From Ruminobacter sp. (GTDB lineage Bacteria; Pseudomonadota; Gammaproteobacteria; Enterobacterales; Succinivibrionaceae), in assembly GCA_017940385.1 (NCBI GenBank), contig JAGAYS010000028.1, positions 1 to 64,000 of the forward strand: a stretch of DNA of 64,000 bases, given 5' to 3'. The notes beneath the pieces were generated by a model that was not told where the DNA came from, did no database searches, and saw nothing but the letters and a program-made list of their open reading frames with translations. How positions within the stretch are numbered: the first letter of the stretch is position 1; each line of letters opens with the position of its first letter. Below are positions 1 to 9,509 of this stretch, in pieces. The position numbers were made by a program, and so were the translations under genes.

Positions 1-112
1 ATTATGGAAGTCTTGTATTTTCTGTAACTTCCATTAAATTATTTTTCGTATATGTTTAAAACAACAAAGTTTCGGTCGGGAGCCACGAAAGGATCCCTCA
101 TTAAAAAGTATT

Positions 113-151
113 GTCCCCGTAAGTTTAACGGACTTACGGGGACATTTTTTG
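113..151 (+). terminator. Intrinsic terminator, + strand
   Basis: An 11-bp perfect stem (GTCCCCGTAAG pairing with CTTACGGGGAC, 9-nt loop) is followed by ATTTTTTG. The T tract lies on the + side, so it would end a + strand transcript entering from left of the window. No gene is visible before it here. Confidence 0.75.
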
Positions 152-200
152 TTATTTACCGTTTCACGGTATGCGTGTAATTAGGGTTATTTAAAATTGA

Positions 201-232
201 AGCTCACTGTGCTACACCGCAGTGAGTTTTTA
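201..232 (+). terminator. Second + strand hairpin terminator
   Basis: CTCACTG and CAGTGAG form a 7-bp stem around a 10-nt loop, followed by TTTTTAA. It overlaps the 3' end of the degraded frame on the other strand. It may back up the terminator about 60 bases earlier. Confidence 0.5.
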
Positions 233-409
233 AGATTTATTGGATTTGCTGATTCTTTTCAAATAAGTCTTATACGATATTCCCAGTTCTGAAGTCCACC
301 GCGTGGCGCTCAGACCACTGCTCTGCAGTTCATAATACTGATTCAGCCACTGCGGATGCCTTGGAGGTGTTTTAGTCAGAAGATTATCTCCGTAAAATAC
401 GGTGACATC
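230..409 (-). pseudogene. Remnant of an IS66-type accessory helix-turn-helix protein
   Basis: An open minus-strand frame of about 59 codons has no usable start codon; a stop (TAA) directly precedes it. Its C-terminal part contains HPQWLNQYYEL, then GLSATRWTSELGIS and a basic end with KTYLKRISK. This spacing resembles the helix-turn-helix accessory protein (TnpA) of IS66-family elements, which often reads GLS..EWC..NGIS..TYY.WLRK. The frame begins about 30 bases inside a candidate IS66 terminal repeat (439-460). I read it as a decayed gene. The family call is by motif only and moderate at best; chance conservation of a short frame is possible. Confidence 0.35.
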
Positions 410-438
410 TTAAAGCGTTGTTTTTGGAAAATGAATAA

Positions 439-460
439 CCCTATTTGCTTACACGCTTAC
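439..460 (-). mobile_element. Candidate IS66-type terminal repeat, copy 1
   Basis: Read on the minus strand the segment begins GTAAGCGTGTAAGC, matching the GTAAGCG start known for IS66-family inverted repeats. It sits just before the degraded helix-turn-helix frame in the orientation expected for an element end. A related copy lies at 586-607 (19 of 22 bases identical). Confidence 0.4.
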
Positions 461-585
461 TGGGTGATTATGGCTGACTGCAGATGATTCAACAACTGCT
501 GATGTATTTTATGCGTCTTTAATATAGGAGCGTCACAGTAAAATACCGAGGTATCTTAATGAACGGGAAGTGCAAAAATGAATAT

Positions 586-607
586 CCCTGATTGCTTACA
601 CGTTTAC
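586..607 (-). mobile_element. Candidate IS66-type terminal repeat, copy 2
   Basis: Same orientation as the copy at 439-460 and 19 of 22 bases identical, beginning GTAAACGTGTAAGC on the minus strand. Sequence similarity extends beyond it on the downstream side (about 537-617 against 390-471). This suggests two nested or tandemly duplicated element ends, now decayed. Confidence 0.35.
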
Positions 608-632
608 CTGATGATTTTCAAATCGACCGGCC

Positions 633-670
633 CAAAATTAAAAAAGACTCCTACTTAATAAGTAGGAGTC
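633..670 (-). terminator. Intrinsic terminator, minus strand
   Basis: A perfect 11-bp stem (GACTCCTACTT / AAGTAGGAGTC, 3-nt loop) is followed on the minus strand by TTTTTTAATTTT. The nearest minus-strand gene ends at 997, some 330 bases away, so that transcript would carry a long AT-rich 3' region. Confidence 0.75.
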
Positions 671-828
671 AAAACGTGCAATAGCACACGGGATAAAACT
701 GATCACTTATACTTATAGCAAACAGCGTGCCAACTTTTAAATTAGTTTGATTTTATATAAAAGTATATTATATTTATACATTTATCAAATTCAGTGTATA
801 AAACTAATTTACCCTTCTTTTTTGTTTA

Positions 829-900
829 TTGCAAAATGCAATTAACCTTTGCATTTTGCAATAATATTGCCTATTTTGCATTATATTATGAATTATGCAA
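829..900. promoter_or_regulatory. Cluster of TTGCA/TGCAA palindromes (possible operator array)
   Basis: TTGCAAAATGCAA (829-841) and TTGCATTTTGCAA (849-861) are each palindromes and are inverted copies of each other. Their starts are 20 bp apart, about two helical turns. Further half sites are TTGCA at 876 and TGCAA at 896. The arrangement looks like cooperative binding sites for a dimeric regulator, but no adjacent gene starts here, so the target is unknown. Confidence 0.4.
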
Positions 901-996
901 CCATGTAAAAATTTTAAAAATATACAAAATTTTTTTTATTTTTGTCTGATTGGTTACAATTTAATCAATCAAACAGAATTTTATGCCAAAATTTCA

Positions 997-1530
997 TTAT
1001 TTTTTTAAAAGCATCTCCTGGCAGGCACTTATGTATTTATCCATTTTTCTTAATGTTTCTTTTGAGTGGTCAGGATCTTTAACAAACTGCTTTCTGTTTT
1101 TCAGTAGTTCCTTGATCATAAGTTTTATTCTGCTCTGAACAACATCATCCCTTACATAATCACGAAGTCTTCTTCCGACATACTTTATACAAAATGCCAC
1201 CCCTGCTTCCCTGGACATAATCTCTTTATATCTTTCGCCATAGCGGAGCTTTTCACTTATATCGTATATCGCCATGAGATAAGGATACTTGTCATAGGCA
1301 TCATATACATAATCCTGCAAACTTCTGTCCTTATCGCGGCTGTGAGCATCCTTTATTTCCTGCTTCAGGACCTTGCTCGGCAGAACATTTTCAATGACAA
1401 CAGCTTCATCCACACGCAACTCGACAATTCTGCGCAACAGCAGTTTTTCCAGTTCGGTTTTCTCATAACTCACTATGTCATTATCAACCGAAGATGAGCG
1501 CTTGCCGAAAATTTTTTCCAAAAACACCAT
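997..1530 (-). CDS. Hypothetical helical cytoplasmic protein
   Basis: Not recognised. The 177-residue product has no signal peptide or membrane segment and is strongly charged and helical, with Lys/Arg/Glu/Asp throughout. Notable stretches are LLLRRIVELRVDEAVVIENVLP near residues 30-50 and a basic C-terminal half with RRLRDYVRDD. The start is supported by AAAGGAG nine bases before the ATG. It stands alone: zupT is divergent on one side, and about 1 kb of non-coding DNA follows on the other. A minus-strand hairpin terminator lies about 330 bases downstream. No function is inferred. Confidence 0.75.
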   Translation of the reverse strand: MVFLEKIFGKRSSSVDNDIVSYEKTELEKLLLRRIVELRVDEAVVIENVLPSKVLKQEIKDAHSRDKDRSLQDYVYDAYDKYPYLMAIYDISEKLRYGERYKEIMSREAGVAFCIKYVGRRLRDYVRDDVVQSRIKLMIKELLKNRKQFVKDPDHSKETLRKMDKYISACQEMLLKK

Positions 1531-2005
1531 AGTAGCTCCTTTGTTTTTCTAGTTGTTTTTTCCGCTTAAGAATGTTCTGGAGAAAAATTCATATCCATAT
1601 AATCCATAACACAGCATGAATCTTGAAACTCTTTTAATTATTCCCGTACTTGCAGCTTCACGTTCTCCGGCACCGGTTCTTTTCCGAATCTTTCGTGACG
1701 GAACGAAGCCATTGCTTATTATAATAAATGACGGCGGACATAATGCTACAGAAACATAAAATTCAGACATTTAACATAGTTTCCGGCCATTTTTCAGCTT
1801 TTTACATGAATAACGTCTCATTGTATTACTTATATTTTCCTGGTAATGCTCATATTCCTTCATTATTTGGGGACCTCACACGTTCCATCCATAACCGGCA
1901 TGGTGTTTTATCATCTGCCGTTTCTGCGAAATAATCCCATTTTAAGTAACGTACGGTAAGGTAATCATATGGTAATATCCAATAAAAACGCCGAGGAGAT
2001 ATTTC
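1531..2005. other. Intergenic region between divergent genes
   Basis: It separates the 177-residue gene (minus) from zupT (plus). Just before zupT are three GGTAA repeats (955-, 960- and 971-positions of the 1 kb block, i.e. 1955, 1960 and 1971), then AGGAGA and the ATG. The repeats might be regulatory. Short frames here lack good ribosome binding sites and I do not call them. Confidence 0.5.
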
Positions 2006-2839
2006 ATGGAAAGCACAATAACAAATAATATATGCATGCCTTTGGCCCTGACGGTAATTGCCGGACTTTCAACAGGTGTCGGCAGTATCATTGCAGTCGT
2101 GAAAAAGAAGCTCAGCAGTTCATTCTTTTCAGTATCTCTCGGATTTTCCGCCGGCATCATAATATTTGTTTCCCTTGTGGAGCTTTACGACAGTGCCAAA
2201 ACATCTCTTTCAGCCGTAACAGAACATTCCACGGCAGGACTTATCACCCTTCTGTCATTCTTCGGCGGCATAGCGGTAATTGCCGTCATCGACCTTATGA
2301 TCCCCGAACCGGAAAATCCCCACGAATTCAAAATCACGGATCTAAGAAAAACAGGACATGAAGCCGATTTTGAAAAATACAAACCGCTAGGTCGCATGGG
2401 ATTCATGATGGCTCTGGCCATCGGCATTCATAATTTCCCGGAAGGCTTTGCCACATTCATGGCAGGAACGGCCAATGCTTCCATAGCTCTCTCCGTAACA
2501 CTTGCCATAGCACTCCACAACATTCCCGAAGGCATTGCCGTGGCGGTACCGGTATATTTTGCGACCGGCTCGCGTAAGAAGGCATTCTACTGGTCTTTTA
2601 TGTCTGGTCTTGCCGAGCCTGTCGGAGGACTTCTCGGTTATGCCGTCTTTTCAGGATTCAACAGTTCAATGATACTCGGAATCACCTTTGCATTTGTCGC
2701 CGGCATCATGGTTTACATAGCCATAGACGAGCTTCTGCCTTCAGCCGAAAAATACGGAAAACATCATCAGGCCATACTGGGTTTTGTAGCCGGCATGTTT
2801 CTGATGGCGGTAAGCCTGCAGGCTTTTGAGATAATGTAG
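2006..2839 (+). CDS. zupT: ZIP-family metal transporter (ZupT-like)
   Basis: Predicted inner-membrane permease importing zinc and possibly other divalent metals. The 277-residue length and about eight hydrophobic segments fit ZupT. The two family signature motifs are visible: HNFPEG at residues 142-147 and HNIPEG at 171-176; they place His and Glu metal ligands in adjacent transmembrane helices. A cytoplasmic loop around residues 100-127 carries ENPHEF and a GHEAD stretch with possible ligands. The ATG follows AGGAGA by six bases. It is a single-gene transcript ending in a bidirectional terminator at 2885-2921. Metal specificity cannot be told from sequence alone. Confidence 0.93.
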   Translation: MESTITNNICMPLALTVIAGLSTGVGSIIAVVKKKLSSSFFSVSLGFSAGIIIFVSLVELYDSAKTSLSAVTEHSTAGLITLLSFFGGIAVIAVIDLMIPEPENPHEFKITDLRKTGHEADFEKYKPLGRMGFMMALAIGIHNFPEGFATFMAGTANASIALSVTLAIALHNIPEGIAVAVPVYFATGSRKKAFYWSFMSGLAEPVGGLLGYAVFSGFNSSMILGITFAFVAGIMVYIAIDELLPSAEKYGKHHQAILGFVAGMFLMAVSLQAFEIM

Positions 2840-2884
2840 CAGGAAAAAACCACATCCCGTTCTGAATGCATGAATTCATTAATC

Positions 2885-2921
2885 AAAAAGCCACACTGTC
2901 TCTGCGACAGCGTGGCTTTTA
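2885..2921. terminator. Bidirectional terminator between convergent genes
   Basis: AAAAAGCCACaCTGTC pairs with GACAGcGTGGCTTTT around TCTGC, giving A and T tracts on both sides. It lies between zupT (plus, ends 2839) and the minus-strand gene ending at 2962, and should serve both. Confidence 0.85.
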
Positions 2922-2961
2922 ACCGTTAAGCGGTTTTAACCCGGTAAAACCTGAAACTTAA

Positions 2962-4416
2962 TTAATGAATATTTTCGATTGGTGTACCGTTAAGAGTACA
3001 TGAAGAAAGTCCCTTGGTACACATGAAATTGGTTACGTACTTATCAGCGAACTTGTTCTTATCATTTTCTGAAATGAACTGCTGAACCATACCGAACACC
3101 TCAAAATCATCGGCAAGTCTGCTCATGAGAGCCTTGTCGAATTCAAGATGAGAATCAACTCTGGTATTCTGAACCATATCCATCTGATTGTTGAGCTGAC
3201 CGAAATCAAACACGTTATCAAAAACAATCTTGCCGTTATTCAGAACGGTAGTGAATGATATCTTCATGCTGGCTCCGCTCATAACCTTGAACATAAGATT
3301 CATCTGAGACTGAGGATCAAGTCCCTGTATGCAGCTCTGATAACTTCTTCTGCCGCAGATATTCACGTATTCGCTACCGTTAACGTTGTCAATGGATATC
3401 TTAAGATTTGAATTTTCAAAATCAAGATATACGTCATCAAGATCGTATACGAAGCTGCCAACGGATACTTCTGATTCGCCGCTTACCTTTCCTGACGTAA
3501 AGGCACTAAAATCAGGTTCAGGTGCAACAACCTTCATTTTCTTAACGACTACACTGCCGACTACGCCCTTCTCAACGGCCGGTTCAACAGGAGCATTTCC
3601 GTTTACGTTTTCGTTTGCAGCTGATTCCTGAGCATTTTCAGCTGCGGCCGCAGCAGTTTCCTCCTGAGATTCCACAGTTGCAGTTTCAGCCTGAGCATCC
3701 TCATTTGCGGCAGGTGCTACCGGCTTGTCACCAATCAGATAGAATCCAAATTCGTCAAGAGAGCCGTTCTTTTCGTCTGAATTCATATTTGCCAGGTTTA
3801 CACGAAAATCCGGAGCTTCGATGGTCAGGCTCTTAATCTGTGAATGCAATGACTTTCGTCTGGCGCCTTCAATACCTTCTGAAACCTTGCTGAAAGAAGA
3901 TTCCCATACGGCATCAGACCAGCTCGCGGAGATGTCTCCATCCTTGAATGAATAGGCAGGAACGACGAACTTTGAATCGACGGTATCCTGAAGGAACGAA
4001 TAATTAGATTCAATCTTCAGGGTCTTAAGGTAATCAATCAGACCGGCATTTGAAATATCAAGGGAATTTCCGTCAACGGTAACAACTGAATCAACGGAGG
4101 TCAGTCCGTATGAGTTATCCTGAACAAGAGTGAAAATCTTGGCAGATCCGTTATAGAAATCATACCTGTAAACATCACCAAGAAAAGATCCTGCTGACTC
4201 ATCCCTCTTGAAATCAGCTGATATGTTGGTCTTAATCATTGCATGATTAAATTCAGTGGTGAAATCCTTACAGAACTGTTTGTTCTTGTACTTTGCGAAT
4301 GAAGGAATACCTATTGCGGCACCGGCGATGGCAGTAGCACATAAAACACCGGCCACGATAAACCACTTGGCGGCACTTCCTGAAGACTTCTGCTGCTCTT
4401 CCTGGTAATTTTCCAT
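2962..4416 (-). CDS. Membrane-anchored periplasmic protein, possibly DUF945/YdgA-like
   Basis: Function unknown. After about 17 polar residues there is one transmembrane segment (residues 18-40), then a long exported domain, so it is probably anchored in the inner membrane facing the periplasm. Residues about 225-275 are a low-complexity Ala/Glu/Asn linker. The C-terminal half has alternating beta-type sequence and cysteines in NICGRR, SCIQG, FMCTK and SSCTLNG that could form disulfides. Size and layout (N-terminal helix, about 480 residues, beta-rich) resemble the DUF945/YdgA family, but I cannot see a decisive motif. AAAGGAG lies 12 bases before the ATG. Confidence 0.8.
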   Translation of the reverse strand: MENYQEEQQKSSGSAAKWFIVAGVLCATAIAGAAIGIPSFAKYKNKQFCKDFTTEFNHAMIKTNISADFKRDESAGSFLGDVYRYDFYNGSAKIFTLVQDNSYGLTSVDSVVTVDGNSLDISNAGLIDYLKTLKIESNYSFLQDTVDSKFVVPAYSFKDGDISASWSDAVWESSFSKVSEGIEGARRKSLHSQIKSLTIEAPDFRVNLANMNSDEKNGSLDEFGFYLIGDKPVAPAANEDAQAETATVESQEETAAAAAENAQESAANENVNGNAPVEPAVEKGVVGSVVVKKMKVVAPEPDFSAFTSGKVSGESEVSVGSFVYDLDDVYLDFENSNLKISIDNVNGSEYVNICGRRSYQSCIQGLDPQSQMNLMFKVMSGASMKISFTTVLNNGKIVFDNVFDFGQLNNQMDMVQNTRVDSHLEFDKALMSRLADDFEVFGMVQQFISENDKNKFADKYVTNFMCTKGLSSCTLNGTPIENIH

Positions 4417-4806
4417 GTTATCTATTTACTCCTTTGCGTAAGCAGGTTAACTCTGTGTCTATCCACATAAAACAAAGATAATTATATAAATCAGAGAGGA
4501 TGATTCTTCCGTTTTATCCCGGTATCCGGATTTTTACGGCGTTACCGCCGCAAAACACTTCTGCCGAATAAAGCGGGAGCACAGAAACTTCAACCGCTAC
4601 GGGTTCGGTGGAAGAAATAAAAAACATCTCATCACCTGAATATTAAATTATTTTCAATAATTATAACATTTTTTACAAAATCCCTATACATTTTTGCAGA
4701 CTAAACTCAATTAACGCTTTTTTAAACAAAATCGGAATTCCGCTGATTTGGACTTCCGCCGGGTTGTCATGAAGAATGCCACAGGTCTTCCCGAAATCTT
4801 CCTCAT
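4417..4806. other. Intergenic region upstream of the membrane-anchored gene
   Basis: AT-rich spacer between the rpoC terminator and the next minus-strand gene. Apart from a possible -10 box near 4481 I see no gene or repeat. Confidence 0.5.
4481..4510 (-). promoter_or_regulatory. Possible -10 box for the 2962-4416 gene
   Basis: A perfect TATAAT on the minus strand (4481-4486) lies about 65 bases before the start codon. The -35 position reads GAATCA, a poor match, so the call is tentative. Confidence 0.35.
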
Positions 4807-4845
4807 AAAAAAAATCTCCCGAATCATAAGCTTCGGGAGATTTTG
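4807..4845 (-). terminator. rpoBC operon terminator
   Basis: ATCTCCCGAA pairs with TTCGGGAGAT around a short loop; the minus strand continues with TTTTTTTTATG. It lies about 35 bases after the rpoC stop codon. Confidence 0.9.
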
Positions 4846-4880
4846 TATTTTCAGATCCTAGACCTTAATCAAGTCCGTTA

Positions 4881-7800
4881 TCAGTTGGTAAAACCACCGT
4901 CAACGTCTCTTAAAGCCTGAGCAAGCTTTTCCTGTTCCATCTGCTCTGCAGACATGCTTTCAAGTCTGGCCTTTTCAAGGGCAGCCTTACGTGCAAGCTC
5001 ACGTCTGCGCTGGTGATAGCTGAAACCGGTACCTGCAGGAATCAGACGGCCAACGATTACGTTTTCCTTCAGACCGCGGAGGTCATCGATCTTACCGGCG
5101 ATAGCGGCTTCGGTGAGAACCTTGGTGGTTTCCTGGAATGACGCAGCTGACATGAATGATTCAGTGCTTAATGCAGACTTGGTAATACCTAACAGGATAT
5201 GGCGATACTTGATAGGCTCCTTCTTCTGAGCAATGAGCAGTTCGTTGGCCATCTTAACGCGTGATACTTCAACGGTATCGCCGTTTAAGAATTCCTCTGA
5301 ATCACCCTTGTCGAGGATTTCACACTTACGAAGCATCTGACGGGCAATCATTTCGATGTGCTTATCGTTAATCTTTACACCCTGTAAACGGTACACCTGC
5401 TGAACTTCAGACACGATGTAGTTTGCAACGGCAGGAATACCGCGTAAACGAAGAATATCGTGCGGAGATTCAGGACCTTCTGCAATAGGTTCACCGCGCT
5501 GTACTTCATCACCTTCCATTACGTTGATATCACGGTTCTGAGGAACTGAGAATTCAACAGGGAGGAGCAGATTACCGTATTCGTCCTTTGCACCTTCCTT
5601 AGGAGTGATGATAACCTTTCTCTTCAGACGGTTTTCACGACCGAAGCTGATTACACCTGATTCTTCAGCAAGAATTGCAGGTTCCTTCGGAGCACGGGCT
5701 TCAAAGATATCGGATACGCGTGGAAGACCACCGGTAATATCCTTGTTACCTGAAACCTTCTGAGGAATGGTTGCAATCACGTCACCTACTGAAACATCCT
5801 GACCTTCGATAATACGAACGATTGACTTAGGATGCAGTGTGTATGAAACAGGATTACCCTTGGCATCACAGATTACGTTACCGTCCTCGTCAACGAGTTC
5901 AACGGCAGGATGCATGTCCATGATTGACTTGTAGTTTGCATACTGTGACAGATAGTGCTTATAGGCCTTTTCCTGAGCATCGTATTCACGAACTCTGGCC
6001 TTGTATTCAGCCATCTTCTTATCATAGTTTTCATCGTCAACCTTAGGCATTACAGGTGCATCCTTAGGCTTGCCAGGATTTACCGGAGCAGTCATACGGT
6101 GGCCGCTTTCACGAACTTCGATGTATGAGTTACCGGTACCTTCTTCATCCTTACGGTCAACGGTTACACCGATTTCCATATCCTTGAAGCGAACCTTACC
6201 GGCATATTCGGTAATGGTTGGGTGGTTGTGGGCATCCCATTCTGCAACGGTCTTACCGCTTACAACCTTTTCACCGTTCTTCACGAAGAGTACGGAACCG
6301 TATGGAAGCTTGTGTGATTCATACTTCGCATCATCAACGTAGAGATGTGCAGAACGTGAAACTACAACAAGACGGCCGTCAGGTCTGGTAACGGTACGAG
6401 CGTCAACGATTACCTTACCCGCACGCTTAACTACAACGGTATTTTCTACCGCAGTACCTGATGCCGCACCACCGATATGGAAGGTACGCATGGTAAGCTG
6501 GGTACCAGGTTCACCGATTGACTGAGCAGCCATAACACCGATTGCTTCACCCTTGTTAACCAGGTGACCGCGGGCGAGGTCGCGACCGTAACACTTAGCA
6601 CAGATACCGTACTTGGCGTTACAGGTAATTGCGGAACGAACCTTAACTGAGTCAATGCCGTTTTCTTCAAGAAGATCGCATAAATCTTCAGTCAGCATGG
6701 TGTTGTAAGGAATGAGGATTTCATCCTTTGTGCCAGGCTTGATGATGTCATCGGCAACAACACGGCCGAGTACACGATCTCTTAAGGTTTCAACGCAGGT
6801 ATTGCCTGAGTAGATAGCCTTGATTTCAAGACCGTCATGGGTACCGCAATCGTCCTCGTTAACAACCAGGTCCTGAGCAACGTCAACAAGACGACGGGTC
6901 AGGTAACCGGAGTTAGCGGTCTTAAGTGCGGTATCTGACAGACCCTTACGGGCACCGTGGGTTGAAATAAAGTACTGTAAAACGTCCAGACCTTCACGGA
7001 AGTTTGCGGTAATAGGGGTTTCGATAACCGCACCGTTAGGCTTAGCCATCAGACCACGCATTGCGGCGAGCTGTGAAATCTGCTTTTCACTACCACGGGC
7101 ACCTGAGTCAGCCATCATGTAGATGTTGTTGAATGATGCCTGGGTTTCTTCTTCACCGAGAATGTTAACTGCCTTTTCAACCTTGAGGTTGTTCATCATT
7201 TCCTTGGACAGTCTTTCAGAAGCGCGTGACCATACGTCAACTACCTTGTTGTAACGTTCGCCACCGGTAATCTGACCTTCATCATACTCGTTCTGAATCT
7301 TGGTAATTTCATTTTCAGCAGAACCGATGATGCTCTTCTTTGATTCAGGAACAAGGATGTCGTCGGTACAGATTGAAGCACCTGAGAGCGCTGCAAACTT
7401 GAAGCCGGTGTACATGATCTTGTCCGCGAAAATTACGGTTTCCTTAAGACCTAAAGCACGGTAGCAGTTATTGAGCAGTGCACCGATCTTCTTCTTTCCT
7501 AACGGTACGTTGGAAACGTACTTAAACCAGGTCTTAGGATTTGCGGCAAGCTCTGCTTCCTGTTCAGCGGTAAGCTTCATTGGAGGATCGATGAGATCGA
7601 AGCTTAATCCCTTCGGTAAAATCAGGATGGAAAGAATAGCACGACCGATGGTGGTGTTACGGATTTCAAAACGTTCTTCGTAACTGCCGTCCGGCTGCTT
7701 GATCCATTCTCTGATACGGCACTTTACACGAGCCTGAAGTTCAGCCTGACCGGTACGGTACAGTCTTTCAGCTTCTTCGGCATCGGCAAGGATCATACCT

Positions 7801-9461
7801 TCACCCTTTGCACCAACGCGCATACGGGTCATATAGTAGAGACCGAGCACAACGTCCTGTGAAGGAACAACGATAGGATCACCTGATGCAGGTGACAGCA
7901 GGTTGTTGGTTGCAAGCATGAGTGCACGGGCTTCGAGCTGAGCTTCGAGAGTCAGTGGGAGGTGAACAGCCATCTGGTCACCGTCGAAGTCCGCGTTAAA
8001 GCCGGTACATACCAGCGGATGCAGACGGATTGCCTTACCTTCAATAAGTACAGGTTCGAACGCCTGAATACCGAGTCTGTGCAGAGTTGGCGCACGGTTC
8101 AGCATTACAGGATGTTCACGTACTACTTCGTCCAGTACGTCCCATACTGCGGCATCCTCTCTTTCTACCATGCGCTTAGCAGCCTTGATGGTAGTAGCGA
8201 GGCCCTTCTTTTCAAGACGGCCGTAAATGAACGGCTTGTAGAGTTCGAGAGCCATCTTCTTAGGAAGACCGCACTGGTGCATGCGGAGGAACGGACCAAC
8301 GGTAATTACGGAACGGCCTGAGTAGTCAACACGCTTACCGAGGAGGTTCTGACGGAAACGACCCTGCTTACCCTTAATCATGTCAGCGAGTGACTTTAAA
8401 GGACGCTTGTTTGAACCGGTTACCGCACGACCGCGACGACCGTTATCAATGAGGGCGTCAACAGCTTCCTGAAGCATACGCTTTTCATTACGTACGATAA
8501 TGTCAGGAGCACATAATTCGTTAAGTCTCTTCAGACGGTTGTTACGGTTGATAACGCGACGATAGAGTTCGTTAAGGTCTGAAGTTGCGAAACGGCCGCC
8601 TTCCAGCGGAACCAGAGGACGCAGATCAGGAGGAAGAACCGGTAACACGGTTAAAATCATCCAAGCAGGATCGTTCTTGGAAGCAATAAAGTCCTTAACG
8701 ATGTTCAGACGACGGGTCAGGTTCTTTCTGTTGGTTTCTGAACTGGTGGTTTCAAGCTGCTGACGGATATCAGCTTCGATCTGATGAAGATCAGCCTTCT
8801 TCAGAAGTTCGAGCAGGGCTTCAGCACCCATCTTTGCTTCGAATTCTTCGAAGTGCTCGTTAATCATGTTGTAATATTCTTCTTCAGTAAGGATCTGACG
8901 TTCGTAGAGATCGGTGTCACCGGGATCGGTTACGACATACTTTTCAAAGTAAAGCACGCTTTCAATATCGCAGAGCTTCATGTCGAGAATAAAGCCGATA
9001 CGGGATGGAAGTGACTTAAGGAACCAGATATGAGCTACAGGAGCAGCGAGCTCGATGTGCCCCATACGTTCACGGCGAACCTTGGCCTGGGTAACTTCAA
9101 CACCGCACTTATCACAGATGGTACCGCGGTGCTTTAAGCGCTTGAACTTACCGCAGAGACATTCGTAGTCCTTGGTAGGTCCGAAGATCTTGGCACAGAA
9201 CAGACCGTCTCTTTCAGGCTTGAAGGTACGGTAGTTAATGGTTTCAGGCTTCTTAACCTCACCGTATGACCATGAACGGATCTTGTCAGGAGAAGCAAGA
9301 CTGATTCTGATGGCGTCGAATTCAGAAGCATCTTCGTGCTTCTTTACACCGGCACTGCGACTGAATTCAGACATTTTACGGTCGATTCCTGAAGCGGCGG
9401 AAGACATGCTGTCCATAAAGTTTAAGCCGTCATCATTATTCTGTATTTCATTAATACTCAC
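4881..9461 (-). CDS. rpoC: DNA-directed RNA polymerase subunit beta'
   Basis: Catalytic clamp subunit of RNA polymerase. The active-site motif NADFDGD is at residues 489-495, holding the three Mg-binding Asp. The N-terminal zinc motif begins [13 protein letters not shown] and continues CDKCGVEV; the second zinc site lies in the [15 protein letters not shown] stretch. The protein has 1526 residues, against about 1407 in E. coli. The excess is an N-terminal extension of about 30 residues before FDAIRI and a charged helical insert of about 50 residues (about 1128-1177) in the SI3 region of the trigger loop. The start is GTG, chosen because AAGGAG lies nine bases upstream. It follows rpoB by 48 bases in one operon; a GC-rich hairpin lies in the gap. 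Confidence 0.98.
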   Translation of the reverse strand: MSINEIQNNDDGLNFMDSMSSAASGIDRKMSEFSRSAGVKKHEDASEFDAIRISLASPDKIRSWSYGEVKKPETINYRTFKPERDGLFCAKIFGPTKDYECLCGKFKRLKHRGTICDKCGVEVTQAKVRRERMGHIELAAPVAHIWFLKSLPSRIGFILDMKLCDIESVLYFEKYVVTDPGDTDLYERQILTEEEYYNMINEHFEEFEAKMGAEALLELLKKADLHQIEADIRQQLETTSSETNRKNLTRRLNIVKDFIASKNDPAWMILTVLPVLPPDLRPLVPLEGGRFATSDLNELYRRVINRNNRLKRLNELCAPDIIVRNEKRMLQEAVDALIDNGRRGRAVTGSNKRPLKSLADMIKGKQGRFRQNLLGKRVDYSGRSVITVGPFLRMHQCGLPKKMALELYKPFIYGRLEKKGLATTIKAAKRMVEREDAAVWDVLDEVVREHPVMLNRAPTLHRLGIQAFEPVLIEGKAIRLHPLVCTGFNADFDGDQMAVHLPLTLEAQLEARALMLATNNLLSPASGDPIVVPSQDVVLGLYYMTRMRVGAKGEGMILADAEEAERLYRTGQAELQARVKCRIREWIKQPDGSYEERFEIRNTTIGRAILSILILPKGLSFDLIDPPMKLTAEQEAELAANPKTWFKYVSNVPLGKKKIGALLNNCYRALGLKETVIFADKIMYTGFKFAALSGASICTDDILVPESKKSIIGSAENEITKIQNEYDEGQITGGERYNKVVDVWSRASERLSKEMMNNLKVEKAVNILGEEETQASFNNIYMMADSGARGSEKQISQLAAMRGLMAKPNGAVIETPITANFREGLDVLQYFISTHGARKGLSDTALKTANSGYLTRRLVDVAQDLVVNEDDCGTHDGLEIKAIYSGNTCVETLRDRVLGRVVADDIIKPGTKDEILIPYNTMLTEDLCDLLEENGIDSVKVRSAITCNAKYGICAKCYGRDLARGHLVNKGEAIGVMAAQSIGEPGTQLTMRTFHIGGAASGTAVENTVVVKRAGKVIVDARTVTRPDGRLVVVSRSAHLYVDDAKYESHKLPYGSVLFVKNGEKVVSGKTVAEWDAHNHPTITEYAGKVRFKDMEIGVTVDRKDEEGTGNSYIEVRESGHRMTAPVNPGKPKDAPVMPKVDDENYDKKMAEYKARVREYDAQEKAYKHYLSQYANYKSIMDMHPAVELVDEDGNVICDAKGNPVSYTLHPKSIVRIIEGQDVSVGDVIATIPQKVSGNKDITGGLPRVSDIFEARAPKEPAILAEESGVISFGRENRLKRKVIITPKEGAKDEYGNLLLPVEFSVPQNRDINVMEGDEVQRGEPIAEGPESPHDILRLRGIPAVANYIVSEVQQVYRLQGVKINDKHIEMIARQMLRKCEILDKGDSEEFLNGDTVEVSRVKMANELLIAQKKEPIKYRHILLGITKSALSTESFMSAASFQETTKVLTEAAIAGKIDDLRGLKENVIVGRLIPAGTGFSYHQRRRELARKAALEKARLESMSAEQMEQEKLAQALRDVDGGFTN

Positions 9462-9476
9462 AAAAAAACTCCTTCA

Positions 9477-9499
9477 GGCTCCCCGGGTTACCGGGGAGC
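9477..9499 (-). other. Hairpin between rpoB and rpoC
   Basis: GCTCCCCG pairs with CGGGGAGC around a short loop, directly between the rpoB stop and the rpoC ribosome binding site. There is no immediate T tract, so it is more likely an mRNA processing or stability element than a terminator. Role inferred. Confidence 0.5.
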
Positions 9500-9509
9500 A
9501 TTTAACTTG

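Noticed and set aside
1549-1770. 73-codon minus-strand frame just upstream of the 177-residue gene
   Set aside because: No ribosome binding site and the product has no recognisable character; only its position is suggestive.
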